52,398 nucleotides of DNA from GCA-002713455 sp964428745 (GCA_964428745.1 CAYRYZ010000008.1:1-52398), one strand, 5' to 3'. Positions 19,201-26,774 are shown, counted from the first letter of the stretch. Notes: generated by a model from the letters alone, not told the origin. Made by a program: numbers and translations.

Positions 19201-19463
19201 ATGGTTCATTTACACGCCTACGTGAATTAAGTGTATCTTACACAGTAGATCAAGAAGTTGCTGCTAGATTTGGAGTTAGATCTCTTACAATGGCAGTTTC
19301 AGGTAAAAACTTGTGGATGAGTACTGATTATTCAGGTATTGATCCAGAGCTGAACTCTCTTGCTCGTACTAATGGCGGTATCAGTGATTTTCAACAATCA
19401 ATCGATGCTTTTGGTGTTCCCGTACCACGTATGTGGAACTTCAGCATAAAAGTTGGATTATAA
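16257..19463 (+). CDS. SusC/RagA-type TonB-dependent outer-membrane receptor
   Basis: A TonB-dependent transporter of about 1068 residues. A signal peptide ending in FLVAQQ is followed by a carboxypeptidase-regulatory-like domain (about 27-110: GSVAGRVTDADTGDPLVGAN...). The plug domain has the SusC signatures ADIRIRG-like 'GASIRIRGSSTLSQSNEP', 'VYIDGVRID' and 'ILKGAAAASLYGTQAANGII' (about 120-235), and a 22-strand-type barrel follows. It ends in an aromatic-rich final strand (MWNFSIKVGL). It pairs with the SusD lipoprotein just downstream to form a lidded uptake complex driven by TonB. No glycan enzymes lie beside it, so the substrate is open. The gene is visibly richer in G+C and in GGT/GCT-type codons than its neighbours, as in highly expressed genes. 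Confidence 0.95.
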   Translation: MNTFSIPRSITNLLLLVGMTTFLVAQQGSVAGRVTDADTGDPLVGANVLVVGTNLGAATDVNGEYSISRVPAGAQRLNANYIGYGSKSMNVDVPADGSVSTDFGLSIAALNLNEIIVTGAGTAVEKSKVGNSVGVVNMESLEDAPITNFSDILQGREKGVVMLPNGGLNGEGASIRIRGSSTLSQSNEPIVYIDGVRIDNTASGTGPGGTPSRLDEINPDAIERIEILKGAAAASLYGTQAANGIIQIFTKQGAISKPEFSVEVSSMTSSYPEDRWKPNSGFARDQATADRMAKLFPDYAKGGLKPYEVIEVPFTSWLYDKGNNKTASASVRGGAPGATYYASLRYLNSDGPYDETATLLGKPVGAADPTKPGANDYRDQFMASATLNLLPTDKVRLRVSMNYAYTDHNTIQNNNNIYGTTSLIQMGKPEHSTEVNASGSMAFATARETTYRSQNNEGDNTTISLQASYKVTDGLNLSGTFGMNNTLNKSTALTPFGYNVDGKMAYATAGALYKDKSDRKVYTADVKADYAGTAGVLSHESVVGFQTFQTIYKTMSGGGQQFPGPGLQVLGALGSPGNPGSYFSEVVEAGFLVQTRLGYQDWLYATMGIRQDANSAFGADFTTVTYPRVNVSYIPTTQLGQMGPVSTLRLRMAWGRAGQQPGAFDQYTTYSPWASEFGPGLRPGNVGDPTLKPEVSTEIEFGGEVGLLNDKIAFDFQYWDRVVEDALIQRAYPPSGGFINTQLSNIGQLDAMGWEVGVDASVLRNSQMSVDVFGSMSYLEEKVVSLGGAPEQKIGGSYPRYRNFLTEGWAPGTYFGAKLDRSTDYPIDINGDGKADSQQALLEFFKTGGAGVRDGWNPVMLTPTQADVDAGRAKDTGALGWYLGKPTPDYTASFGGSVKWGKNIRVNTLFETRFGEYHITNLTDAFRKSHGLIGRNTPKAAATEAALMDPAKAGQTRMDAAARWCNEFLALSPYSGLNTIEDGSFTRLRELSVSYTVDQEVAARFGVRSLTMAVSGKNLWMSTDYSGIDPELNSLARTNGGISDFQQSIDAFGVPVPRMWNFSIKVGL

Positions 19464-19470
19464 AGGAGGT
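19462..19470 (+). promoter_or_regulatory. Near-perfect ribosome binding site of susD
   Basis: AAAGGAGGT immediately after the susC stop codon. GGAGG is seven bases from the ATG at 19477 and only one from the ATG at 19471, so 19477 is the preferred start. Confidence 0.7.
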
Positions 19471-19476
19471 ATGATC

Positions 19477-20730
19477 ATGACAAATAAAATGAAATTAATC
19501 AGCCTTCTCGTCACATTTTCGATGATTGGCTGTAGTTTAGAAGTTGATAACCCTAACAGTTTACTTGAGGGAGACCTCGGAGACCCATCTGCTGCAGCTG
19601 CAGTAGCTAACGGTGCATGGAATACCGTCCTAAACGGGATTGGTAATATCATGATCGCGAATGCTGTTGCGACTGACGAAGTTGTGTGGACTGGCTCTCG
19701 TGATGCCTGGCGTCAATTAGATAAAGGCGGCATGACCAACGTATATAATGAATTCGTTGATGGTGCTTGGCCCTCTATTGCTGAAGGGCGCTGGATGGCA
19801 GATAAAGCTGTTAGTCTTTTAGAATCATTAGGTGCTGATCTCCCAGATGATCAGGATCTTGTGATGGCATATGCGACAGCTGCTATGGTTCGTGTATACG
19901 TTGCCGACATGTTTGATGATTTTGTCTACTCAGATAAAACCGAAGCAGGTAATGCTATTGGTGCTGCGAATATGTCACAAATGTATGATGAAGCACTTAC
20001 TTTACTTGGTAAAGCTGATGCTATAGCAAACGCTACTTGGAAAGTTAGAGTTCAGGCATTAAAGGCTCGTATAGAGCATGCTAAGGCAGTATGGGGCAAA
20101 AATAACCCCGTTAATACATCTGCCCCATATGTTAGCGCAGGTGCCAGTACAGCTGCTAATGCTCTTGCCTTGATGGATACTGATGACTGGAAATGGAAAA
20201 TGAACTTTAGTTCAGGCACTGTTTCAAATAACATGTCCTGGCAGATCAATGGACGTCTAGAAATGGACCTATTGGATTCTCCTACACACCCTGAAAAGGG
20301 CGGTGATCCAAACAAAACTGATCCTGTTACAGGTACAGCAGATACACGTGTATTAGCTGAAGAAGTCATCTTTAGATCAGGTATTGGTGGTGGTACAGAC
20401 TATGCACCAATCACGATTGTTTCAGCTCGTGAAATGCATTTAATTGTTGCCGAAAGCAAATTAGCTGGTGGTGATAAAGCAGGTTGTCTTACCGAATTAA
20501 ATAAAATTCGTGCTATAGATGGTTTAGGTGCATATACTAATGAAGATGCTGGCGCAGCATACCAACATGAACGGTATGCAAACCTTTTTATACAAGGTCG
20601 TCGCCTTCCGGATATGTATCGATTTGGTGTTACATCTGTTATATGGGACGCGGTTGAGAAGTCACCAGCAGGTTCCTTCTTTCCGATTCCTATCAGAGAG
20701 ATCAGAGCAAACCCAAATATCAGTCAATAA
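19477..20730 (+). CDS. SusD/RagB-type surface lipoprotein
   Basis: The substrate-capturing lipoprotein lid of the SusCD complex, about 417 residues. The signal peptide ends in a lipobox (MIGC), followed by SLEVDNPNSLLEGDL, the usual SusD opening. The N-terminal helical repeats include a DMFDDFVYSDK segment. The C-terminal part has the family signatures ADTRVLAEEVIF, IVSAREMHLIVAESKLAGGD, LNKIRAIDGLG and HERYANLFIQGRRLPDMYRF, ending in FFPIPIREIRANPNI. It starts 13 bases after susC and is probably co-transcribed with it. Codon use matches susC. A strong terminator follows 43 bases after the stop. Confidence 0.94.
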   Translation: MTNKMKLISLLVTFSMIGCSLEVDNPNSLLEGDLGDPSAAAAVANGAWNTVLNGIGNIMIANAVATDEVVWTGSRDAWRQLDKGGMTNVYNEFVDGAWPSIAEGRWMADKAVSLLESLGADLPDDQDLVMAYATAAMVRVYVADMFDDFVYSDKTEAGNAIGAANMSQMYDEALTLLGKADAIANATWKVRVQALKARIEHAKAVWGKNNPVNTSAPYVSAGASTAANALALMDTDDWKWKMNFSSGTVSNNMSWQINGRLEMDLLDSPTHPEKGGDPNKTDPVTGTADTRVLAEEVIFRSGIGGGTDYAPITIVSAREMHLIVAESKLAGGDKAGCLTELNKIRAIDGLGAYTNEDAGAAYQHERYANLFIQGRRLPDMYRFGVTSVIWDAVEKSPAGSFFPIPIREIRANPNISQ

Positions 20731-20773
20731 TAAAAACCAAAGTCTCATGGGAGGCTAAGGTATAATTGTTTGT

Positions 20774-20809
20774 AAGAAATGGGCTCTTTTTAGGGCCCAT
20801 TTCTTTTTT
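20774..20809 (+). terminator. Rho-independent terminator of the susCD operon
   Basis: A 13-bp stem (AAGAAATGGGCTC paired with GGGCCCATTTCTT, one G-T wobble) closes a six-base loop (TTTTTA) and runs directly into a T tract. It separates susCD from the two paralogues that follow. Confidence 0.85.
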
Positions 20810-20844
20810 CACACATATCTTAATAACTCTGTAATTTCCACTAT

Positions 20845-21477
20845 ATGAAAATCATTATAAAACCTTTAGCAATTATTCTTACTAGTACTCTCTTGCTTGG
20901 TCAAATAAAAACAGGCCAATCAACTACAAAAATTGCCTATGCTGGCATTCAAATCGATAATGTTGAACCTTGGGTCAAGGAAGAGTTAATAAAAAAAATG
21001 GGCTCTATTTTTGAAGGCATAAATCCCGATCAATTTATCTCAACCCAAACTGTTCAAAATTTAGCTCAATCTGAACTCAATCAATTATTTATGGAAATTT
21101 CTGATTCGAGTTTTCAAAAAATTGCGGATAAAACCGGAGCAAAATATGTTTTTGCCGGAAAATTTAAGAATGTATCCCCTGATGACCGCCGCATCATGAT
21201 CCAAGGTGAGTTTTACCGCTATAACGCTGAACTCAAATCAAAATTTCGTTATGAAGTCCTTAAATATTATGAACGCATGAATGATGAAGCCACGATCATT
21301 AAAAAACAATTGGTTGACTCGATCCCTGCAACAGCTAACCCTGCAACATTTAAACAAGTAGGCATTCTGTTTGGTCTTATATTGGTTGTAGGATTATTAT
21401 TTATGTCATTGGCAGGAACAAGTGTTTGGGGAGAATCTGCTGGGGATAGTGGATTACCAACGCCCACAGAAAATTGA
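20845..21477 (+). CDS. Unrecognised exported protein with C-terminal membrane anchor (paralogue 1)
   Basis: A protein of 210 residues that I cannot assign to a named family. It has an N-terminal signal peptide (MKIIIKPLAIILTSTLLLGQ), a globular domain of about 135 residues, a C-terminal transmembrane helix (about 170-190, GILFGLILVVGLLFMSLAG) and a short Gly/Pro/Thr tail. The domain order 'KIAYAGIQI... LAQSELNQLF... IADKTGAKYVFAGKFKNV...IMIQGEFYRYNAE' resembles the strand-helix pattern of CsgG/TolB-N-like domains, with 'GA(K)YV..G' before a strand, but this is a fold guess. Its stop overlaps the start of the next gene, which encodes a clear paralogue. It lies just after the susCD terminator on the same strand. 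Confidence 0.75.
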   Translation: MKIIIKPLAIILTSTLLLGQIKTGQSTTKIAYAGIQIDNVEPWVKEELIKKMGSIFEGINPDQFISTQTVQNLAQSELNQLFMEISDSSFQKIADKTGAKYVFAGKFKNVSPDDRRIMIQGEFYRYNAELKSKFRYEVLKYYERMNDEATIIKKQLVDSIPATANPATFKQVGILFGLILVVGLLFMSLAGTSVWGESAGDSGLPTPTEN

Positions 21478-22139
21478 TGCGATATTGGTATAAACCAATT
21501 TCTATCTTTCTTTCTATAAATCTTCTAATTGCTCAAGGGAGTGGGGTAAAATCTCAAGAATCATCAAAATTAGTTCATGTTGGTTATGTTGGTGAATCGG
21601 TAGAAAATATATCTGAAAACTATCAAAACTTGGTTCATCAGAAAATGCTAAGTCTTGTTAATCAAAACTTTTATGAATTTTATTCACCAGAAGATTTATC
21701 TAAGTCACATCTTAAACATTTAGATAAAATATTATTAAATAAAGAAGATTCATTAAGTAATGATCTTTCTAACTTAGCTAAAGCTGCAAATCTCGACTAT
21801 ATCTTTGTCACCGTTTTAAATAATATTTCCGAAGATCCTAAACGTGTCATGTTAAAGGGGGAAGTTCTTAGATATCAGGCCAATACCAATGAATTATACC
21901 GCTATGAAATGCTATCCTATGTTGAGGATATAAACCTCCATATTCAAGCGATCAAAAAAGAGATGATTGATACTATCCCGCACAGTGTTCATACTATTGG
22001 TAGAAATAAAACCTATATCCTTGCAGGAATTGCAATTATTCTTGCACTTGCACTAAGCCAATCATTTGCAGATTTAGGAAAATATTTGGCTGGCGGTGAT
22101 GGTGGCGAAAAAGACACGACGCCTCCTATAGGAAACTAG
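21477..22139 (+). CDS. Unrecognised exported protein with C-terminal membrane anchor (paralogue 2)
   Basis: A protein of 220 residues that aligns end to end with the preceding gene product: signal peptide (ISIFLSINLLIAQG), a globular domain, a C-terminal transmembrane helix (about 178-196, YILAGIAIILALALSQSF) and a Gly/Asp/Pro-rich tail. The best-matched stretch is LDYIFVTVLNNISEDPKRVM, then LKGEVLRYQA and KKEMIDTIP, against AKYVFAGKFKNVSPDDRRIM, IQGEFYRYNA and KKQLVDSIP in paralogue 1. The ATG overlaps the TGA of paralogue 1 (TGATG at 21475-21479), so the two are translationally coupled and probably interact or form a mixed complex. An upstream in-frame TTG at 21474 is less likely. Function unknown. 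Confidence 0.75.
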   Translation: MRYWYKPISIFLSINLLIAQGSGVKSQESSKLVHVGYVGESVENISENYQNLVHQKMLSLVNQNFYEFYSPEDLSKSHLKHLDKILLNKEDSLSNDLSNLAKAANLDYIFVTVLNNISEDPKRVMLKGEVLRYQANTNELYRYEMLSYVEDINLHIQAIKKEMIDTIPHSVHTIGRNKTYILAGIAIILALALSQSFADLGKYLAGGDGGEKDTTPPIGN

Positions 22140-22140
22140 C

Positions 22141-23538
22141 TTAATTTCTCTGAAATACGCCCACAGACTCTATATGTGGGGTGTGGGGGAACATATCCAC
22201 CACTGTCAAGTTTTTTAAGCTATATCCTTTATTTTGAAGGATTTCTGTATCTCTTGCCTGAGTTGAGGGGTTACAAGATATATATATAATTTTTTTTGCT
22301 TCAAATTTTGGCAAATAATTTGTCATAAATTTATGCATACCCGCCCTTGGAGGATCAATAAAAATTACATCCGGTTTTGGATATTTTTTCCCCTGACCAA
22401 ATTTGAAGAAATTATCCAGATTAGCTACATGAAAATATGCATTACCGATCCCATTCTGTACCGCATTACGAGTTGCATCTTCAATAGCAGATACAATGAC
22501 TTCAAAACCATGGACTTCCTTTGCTTTTTGCGCAACAAAAAGTGAGATTGATCCCGTTCCACAATAGAGGTCAAATACAGTCTCATCGCCACTTAACTGA
22601 GCTGCATCCAATGCAGTCTGGTATAATTTTTCAGCCATGATGGAATTGGTTTGAAAAAATGAATTAGCTGATATTTCAAATGTTAATTCTCCCAATTTTT
22701 CCTCAAAACTTGGTTTACCATGGAGAGTTAGTTCATACTGTCCAAAGGAGACATCTGCCTTTCTGCTATTGATATTATTAACGACTGTAGTAATCTGCGG
22801 AAAAGATTTGAGTAATCCATCTACTAATGGGTTTAGTAAATCTAGATCCTCATAAGAAGTAACTATATTGACCATAATTTGTCCAGTTCCATGACCAAAG
22901 CGAAGAATTAAATACCTTAAGAAGCCATTATGAGTTTTTTGATCATAGGGTTTTAGTTTGAGTTCTTTAGATAAAGACCGGGTTTTGTTTAGAATTTCTG
23001 TTCCTATCTCAGGCATAAGATGACATTCATCTAAATTTAATATTTTATCCCATCGCTTAGGTATGTGCATCCCAAGAGCAAAATCTCGTTCCACATTATC
23101 AGGCTCTTCTGGAAGAACCCAACGATTATTAGAAAAAGTGAATTCCATCTTATTACGATAATGAAAAATTTCTGTTGAAGGTATGATTTTATCTACTTTA
23201 AAACCTTCAATACCTGCTTGACGTTGAAATATGTTTTCTACTTGCTGTTGTTTTTGTGCAAGCTGTTCTTCATAATTTAATTGCTGCACTTTACAGCCAC
23301 CACAAGTTAAAAAATGAGGACAGGGAGCATCTACGAAATGGGCAGATTCAGATAATATTTCTAGTGGAAATGCTTCTCCAAACCCTTTTCTTTTCCGATA
23401 GATAAGAGCGCGCACTTTTTGCCCAGGTATTGCATTTTTTACAAAGATAACAAAATCATCAACCCTGGCAATCCCCTTCCCACCATATGCCAAGGATTCA
23501 ATTGTTAATTCTAATTCTTGTCCTTTTTTAACGGGCAT
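22141..23538 (-). CDS. rlmD: 23S rRNA (uracil-C5)-methyltransferase, RlmD/RumA family
   Basis: A SAM-dependent RNA m5U methyltransferase of 465 residues. An N-terminal TRAM domain (about 1-62) is followed by the four cysteines of the iron-sulfur cluster: Cys73, Cys79 and Cys82 (CPHFLTCGGC) and Cys172 (LDECHLMP). The SAM site is VFDLYCGTGSISLF. Asp-Pro-Pro (IDPPRAGMH), the nucleophile Cys422 (ISCNPSTQARD) and the general-base Glu in PHIESV complete the active site. All key residues are present, so it should be active. The exact uridine (1939 or another, or tRNA U54) cannot be settled from sequence. Its start overlaps the end of deoC by 11 bases. Confidence 0.92.
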   Translation of the reverse strand: MPVKKGQELELTIESLAYGGKGIARVDDFVIFVKNAIPGQKVRALIYRKRKGFGEAFPLEILSESAHFVDAPCPHFLTCGGCKVQQLNYEEQLAQKQQQVENIFQRQAGIEGFKVDKIIPSTEIFHYRNKMEFTFSNNRWVLPEEPDNVERDFALGMHIPKRWDKILNLDECHLMPEIGTEILNKTRSLSKELKLKPYDQKTHNGFLRYLILRFGHGTGQIMVNIVTSYEDLDLLNPLVDGLLKSFPQITTVVNNINSRKADVSFGQYELTLHGKPSFEEKLGELTFEISANSFFQTNSIMAEKLYQTALDAAQLSGDETVFDLYCGTGSISLFVAQKAKEVHGFEVIVSAIEDATRNAVQNGIGNAYFHVANLDNFFKFGQGKKYPKPDVIFIDPPRAGMHKFMTNYLPKFEAKKIIYISCNPSTQARDTEILQNKGYSLKNLTVVDMFPHTPHIESVGVFQRN

Positions 23539-24199
23539 TTATTTCTTGTACAATTTTTGTCCCAGAACTAGTTCCTATTCGATTTGCACCAGCTTGAATC
23601 ATTTTCAACATATCATCAAAAGTTCGAATACCTCCAGATGCTTTTACACCAAAGAGATCCCCTACAGTCTTCCGCATTATCTTAATATGTGAAATTTTCG
23701 CACCATGCTCAGAAAAACCAGTAGAGGTCTTTACAAATTGTGCCTTCGCACTCTTAACAATTTCACAAGCAATTTCAATCTCATTATCATCCCAATAACA
23801 CGTTTCAAGAATTACTTTTATAATTCTTCCTCCAGCTGCTTCTACTATAGAATATATTCCCTTGGAGACTTGTTCATATTTTTTTGATCGAAATGCATTT
23901 ATATTCATAACCATATCAATTTCTATTGCACCCTGATTAATAACCATGTCCAAATCATCCAAGTTACGCTCTATGTCCCCTAGGCCTTCTGGAAAATCAA
24001 TCACTGTACAGACTTCAGTTGAAGTGTTCTCTAATTCTTGAATACATATATCAACAAAATCAGGGTTAACACAAACTGTCCGAAATCCATATCCTCTTGC
24101 TTCTTTACAAAGTTGAATATGATCTTTATCTGTCGAATCAGATCTCAGTAAAGTATGATCAATTAAACCTGCAATTTTTTTCCTAACACTATCTTCCAT
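23528..24199 (-). CDS. deoC: Deoxyribose-phosphate aldolase
   Basis: A class I aldolase of 223 residues that splits 2-deoxyribose 5-phosphate into glyceraldehyde 3-phosphate and acetaldehyde in deoxynucleoside breakdown. The residues expected for catalysis are Asp95 (IEIDMVMN), the Schiff-base Lys157 (FVKTSTGF) and Lys186 (GVKASGGIRT). The N-terminal IDHTLLRSDST is typical. The reading frame abuts the glmM-like gene without a gap (23528-24199 against 24200) and overlaps rlmD by 11 bases, so the three form an operon. Confidence 0.95.
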   Translation of the reverse strand: MEDSVRKKIAGLIDHTLLRSDSTDKDHIQLCKEARGYGFRTVCVNPDFVDICIQELENTSTEVCTVIDFPEGLGDIERNLDDLDMVINQGAIEIDMVMNINAFRSKKYEQVSKGIYSIVEAAGGRIIKVILETCYWDDNEIEIACEIVKSAKAQFVKTSTGFSEHGAKISHIKIMRKTVGDLFGVKASGGIRTFDDMLKMIQAGANRIGTSSGTKIVQEINAR

Positions 24200-25537
24200 T
24201 TAGATCAAGGTTCTAATACGATCAACTAATAATTGTGCATCTGATTTTGTTGGCGCTTCAGCATAAATCCTAAGTATTGGTTCCGTATTGGATCCTCGTA
24301 AGTGAATCCATCGATCATCCCAACTTAATTTTAATCCATCAATCTTATTAACATTAGCATCTTTAAAAATATTAAGAGCTTGTTTCATTACTGTATCTTT
24401 GTCGACTTTATCTAAATCAATTTTATCTTTTACCATATAGAACTGAGGTAAGGATTCATGGATTTTACTAATTGGAGTCCTATCTTGACTCATCCGATTT
24501 AATACCATAGCAACCCCTACAAGAGAATCTCGGCCTAGATGAGCCTCTTTAAGTATAACACCTCCATTACCTTCACCTCCAAGCTCACTACCAACTTCTA
24601 GCATTTTTTGAACTACATTTATTTCTCCAACTGCTGCACGTTCTACTGAGCATCCATGCAGTTCAGCCATTTTGTCCAATGCTAAGGATGTTGATAAATT
24701 CGTTACGAAAGTTTCTTTTGATTGTTTACTTCTAATATACCCTTCAGCTGCAATTACCAATGTATACTCTTCTCCTAATGGCTTTCCTTTTTCATTAACT
24801 ACAGCTAACCGATCTGCATCCGGGTCAACAGCAAATCCTACATCTGCATTATTTTCTAGAACAGTTTTTTGCAACAAATCTAAATGATGCGGCAGAGGTT
24901 CCGTACCACGACCAAATTGCCCATTCTCCTCACAAAAAATCTTAATTACATCACAACCTAATTGCTCTAATAACATCGGAAGAGCAGATGATCCAGCTCC
25001 ATTAACTGCATCAATTACAACTTTGAACTTTGAATCCCGAATCGCTTTTGCATTAATACAGGATAATTCAACAGTTTTTATAGAATGTTTTAAAATAGAG
25101 TTCTGATCGGGAAATACCATCCCTGTTTGTTTATTATCTTTAATTGGATTATCATTATCAACTAAATCAAACAAAGCTTGACAATCTTCCGAAGTAAAAA
25201 ATATCCCATCTGAACGAACGAATTTTATACCATTCCATTCAATTGGATTATGGCTTGCAGTAATAATAACACCTCCAGCTGCTTCCGAACGTTCAACCAT
25301 AAATTGTACTGTTGGCGTTGGTACTACACCACAAACTATTATATCTCGACCTAAGCGAACCAATTCATCTGTAAATACTTCAAGTAATTCTTCCCCGGAT
25401 GGTCGGCTGTCTCGACCTAAAAAAACTAAACCTTCTTCAAGATATGTGTGCAATGCTCTTGCATATACACGTACCATATCAACATTTAAATGTGAAGGTG
25501 TGAGACCTCGAACTCCTGATATACTTCGAATAATCAT
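24200..25537 (-). CDS. glmM: Phosphohexomutase, probably phosphoglucosamine mutase
   Basis: An alpha-D-phosphohexomutase of about 445 residues. It has the four expected sites: the phosphoserine loop TASHNPIEWNG (Ser95), the metal loop DPDADRLAVV, the sugar-specificity loop GEGNGGVI and the phosphate-binding RGSNTEPILRIYAE. The N-terminus MIIRSISGVRGL is the form seen in Bacteroidota proteins annotated GlmM. That would make it the enzyme interconverting glucosamine 6- and 1-phosphate for peptidoglycan and LPS. Phosphoglucomutase or phosphomannomutase activity is possible. I set the start at the ATG at 25537; an in-frame TTG at 25555 would add six residues. No clear Shine-Dalgarno. First gene of the glmM-deoC-rlmD operon. 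Confidence 0.85.
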   Translation of the reverse strand: MIIRSISGVRGLTPSHLNVDMVRVYARALHTYLEEGLVFLGRDSRPSGEELLEVFTDELVRLGRDIIVCGVVPTPTVQFMVERSEAAGGVIITASHNPIEWNGIKFVRSDGIFFTSEDCQALFDLVDNDNPIKDNKQTGMVFPDQNSILKHSIKTVELSCINAKAIRDSKFKVVIDAVNGAGSSALPMLLEQLGCDVIKIFCEENGQFGRGTEPLPHHLDLLQKTVLENNADVGFAVDPDADRLAVVNEKGKPLGEEYTLVIAAEGYIRSKQSKETFVTNLSTSLALDKMAELHGCSVERAAVGEINVVQKMLEVGSELGGEGNGGVILKEAHLGRDSLVGVAMVLNRMSQDRTPISKIHESLPQFYMVKDKIDLDKVDKDTVMKQALNIFKDANVNKIDGLKLSWDDRWIHLRGSNTEPILRIYAEAPTKSDAQLLVDRIRTLI

Positions 25538-25557
25538 TATTAGATCATACAACAATA

Positions 25558-25588
25558 AAAAAGGTTCGATAAAATACCGAACCTTTTT
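25558..25588 (-). terminator. Terminator of the rpoD-rpsU transcript
   Basis: An 11-bp stem (AAAAAGGTTCG at 25558-25568 with CGAACCTTTTT at 25578-25588) with a nine-base loop and T runs at both ends. It lies 25 bases past the rpsU stop and upstream of the glmM-like gene. It is symmetrical, but only the minus strand has a gene ending here. Confidence 0.8.
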
Positions 25589-25613
25589 GAAATTATTGCT
25601 GAATTAAATAAAA

Positions 25614-25808
25614 CTACTTATTATATCTCGCAAACCGTATCCGGCGCCTTATTGCTTTTTTCTTTGCAGCTCGTTGCTCATCGCTAGGTTTAATATAAAA
25701 CATTTTTCGTTTAACATCTTTTAACACACCAGCTCGTTCCCATTTCTTTTTAAAACGCCGTAATGCTCTTTCTAATTGTTCGCCATTTTTAACCGTAACT
25801 TCAACCAT
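25614..25808 (-). CDS. rpsU: 30S ribosomal protein S21
   Basis: Ribosomal protein bS21 of 64 residues, located beside the 3' end of 16S rRNA. Recognised from VTVKNGEQLERALRRFKKKWERAG and the highly basic C-terminus (KKKAIRRRIRFARYNK). It follows rpoD after 21 bases and precedes a strong terminator. The ribosome site AGGAGGT (25819-25825) is one of the best in the window but sits ten bases from the ATG. In Bacteroidia, bS21 helps to hide the anti-Shine-Dalgarno and rpsU is known for an unusually strong site, so self-regulation is possible here by analogy. Confidence 0.97.
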   Translation of the reverse strand: MVEVTVKNGEQLERALRRFKKKWERAGVLKDVKRKMFYIKPSDEQRAAKKKAIRRRIRFARYNK

Positions 25809-25818
25809 AGACTATTTG

Positions 25819-25825
25819 ACCTCCT
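25819..25825 (-). promoter_or_regulatory. Strong Shine-Dalgarno before rpsU
   Basis: AGGAGGT on the minus strand, ten bases from the rpsU ATG and inside the 21-base rpoD-rpsU spacer. Neighbouring housekeeping genes rpoD, rsmA, tatD, deoC and valS lack any such site. Confidence 0.65.
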
Positions 25826-25829
25826 GTGA

Positions 25830-26684
25830 TCAACCTAAATATGTTCTTAATGATTTGCTTCGGGAACGATGACGAAGGCGGCGTATCGCCTTTTCCTTGA
25901 TTTGTCGAACACGTTCGCGAGTTAAACTAAATTCCTCACCAATTTCATTCAATGTCAATGCATAATCACGATCAATTCCAAAATACATTTTGATCACTTG
26001 TTGTTCTCTATCTTTAAGAGTATCAAGTGACTGACGAATCTCATCCTTAAGAGATTCTGCCATCAATGGCTCATCTGGATCAATCTGACCATTATCTTCT
26101 ATAACATCAATTAGTGAATTTTTATCTCCATCACGAAAAGGAGCATTTAATGAATGATGGCGTCGAGATATCCTCATGGCATCAATTACTTCATCACTTG
26201 TCATTTCAAGATTTCTACCAATTTCTTCTTCATTAGGTGAACGTTCAACTTCCGCTTCAAGCTTTTCTGCTGTTTTTGTTATTTTTGAAATAGTTCCAAC
26301 CCTATTAAGAGGAAGGCGTACAATTCTCGAATGTTCTGCCAATGCCTGTAAAATTGATTGACGAATCCACCAAACTGCATATGATATAAATTTAAATCCA
26401 CGAGTCTCATCAAATCGGCCCGCAGCTTTCATCAAACCTAAATTTCCTTCGTTAATGAGATCCGTGAGTGGCAATCCTTGCCCTTGATAGTCTTTTGCAA
26501 CAGATACCACAAATCTTAAATTTGCTTCAACTAGTTCTTTCATTGCTAAACGATTACCTTTTTTAATTGCCTGAGCTAATTCGACTTCACGTGAAGGATG
26601 TAAGGGCTCAAATTTCCCAATCTCTTCCAAGTATTGACTTAGACTTCGATTAGACTCATTTATTGTTCTAGCTGCTTTCGCCAT
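25830..26684 (-). CDS. rpoD: Primary RNA polymerase sigma factor RpoD/SigA (short form)
   Basis: A sigma-70 factor of 284 residues, without the long region 1.1 and the non-conserved insert of E. coli RpoD. This short form is the housekeeping sigma of Bacteroidota and relatives. Region 1.2 (SLSQYLEEIGKFEPLHPSRE), region 2 (EANLRFVVSVAKDYQGQGLPLTDLINEGNLGLMKAAGRFD, with the -10 melting segment KFISYAVWWIRQSI), region 3 (RLPLNRVGTISKI) and region 4 with the -35-binding helix-turn-helix (LTLNEIGEEFSLTRERVRQIKEKAIRRLR) are all intact. No Shine-Dalgarno. It is transcribed with rpsU. Confidence 0.97.
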   Translation of the reverse strand: MAKAARTINESNRSLSQYLEEIGKFEPLHPSREVELAQAIKKGNRLAMKELVEANLRFVVSVAKDYQGQGLPLTDLINEGNLGLMKAAGRFDETRGFKFISYAVWWIRQSILQALAEHSRIVRLPLNRVGTISKITKTAEKLEAEVERSPNEEEIGRNLEMTSDEVIDAMRISRRHHSLNAPFRDGDKNSLIDVIEDNGQIDPDEPLMAESLKDEIRQSLDTLKDREQQVIKMYFGIDRDYALTLNEIGEEFSLTRERVRQIKEKAIRRLRHRSRSKSLRTYLG

Positions 26685-26710
26685 ATGATTAAATCTCGAT
26701 TATTGATGAT

Positions 26711-26756
26711 AAAAAAAGCTTGGTAATCTACATTATAACTTTAATCTATCCCAAGC
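26711..26756 (-). terminator. Possible terminator between rsmA and rpoD
   Basis: On the minus strand GCTTGG (26751-26756) pairs with CCAAGC (26718-26723), followed by seven Ts. The loop is 27 bases, so it is a weak candidate. It would separate tatD-rsmA from rpoD-rpsU. Confidence 0.35.
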
Positions 26757-26774
26757 GGTTGATCTTTTATTTTA

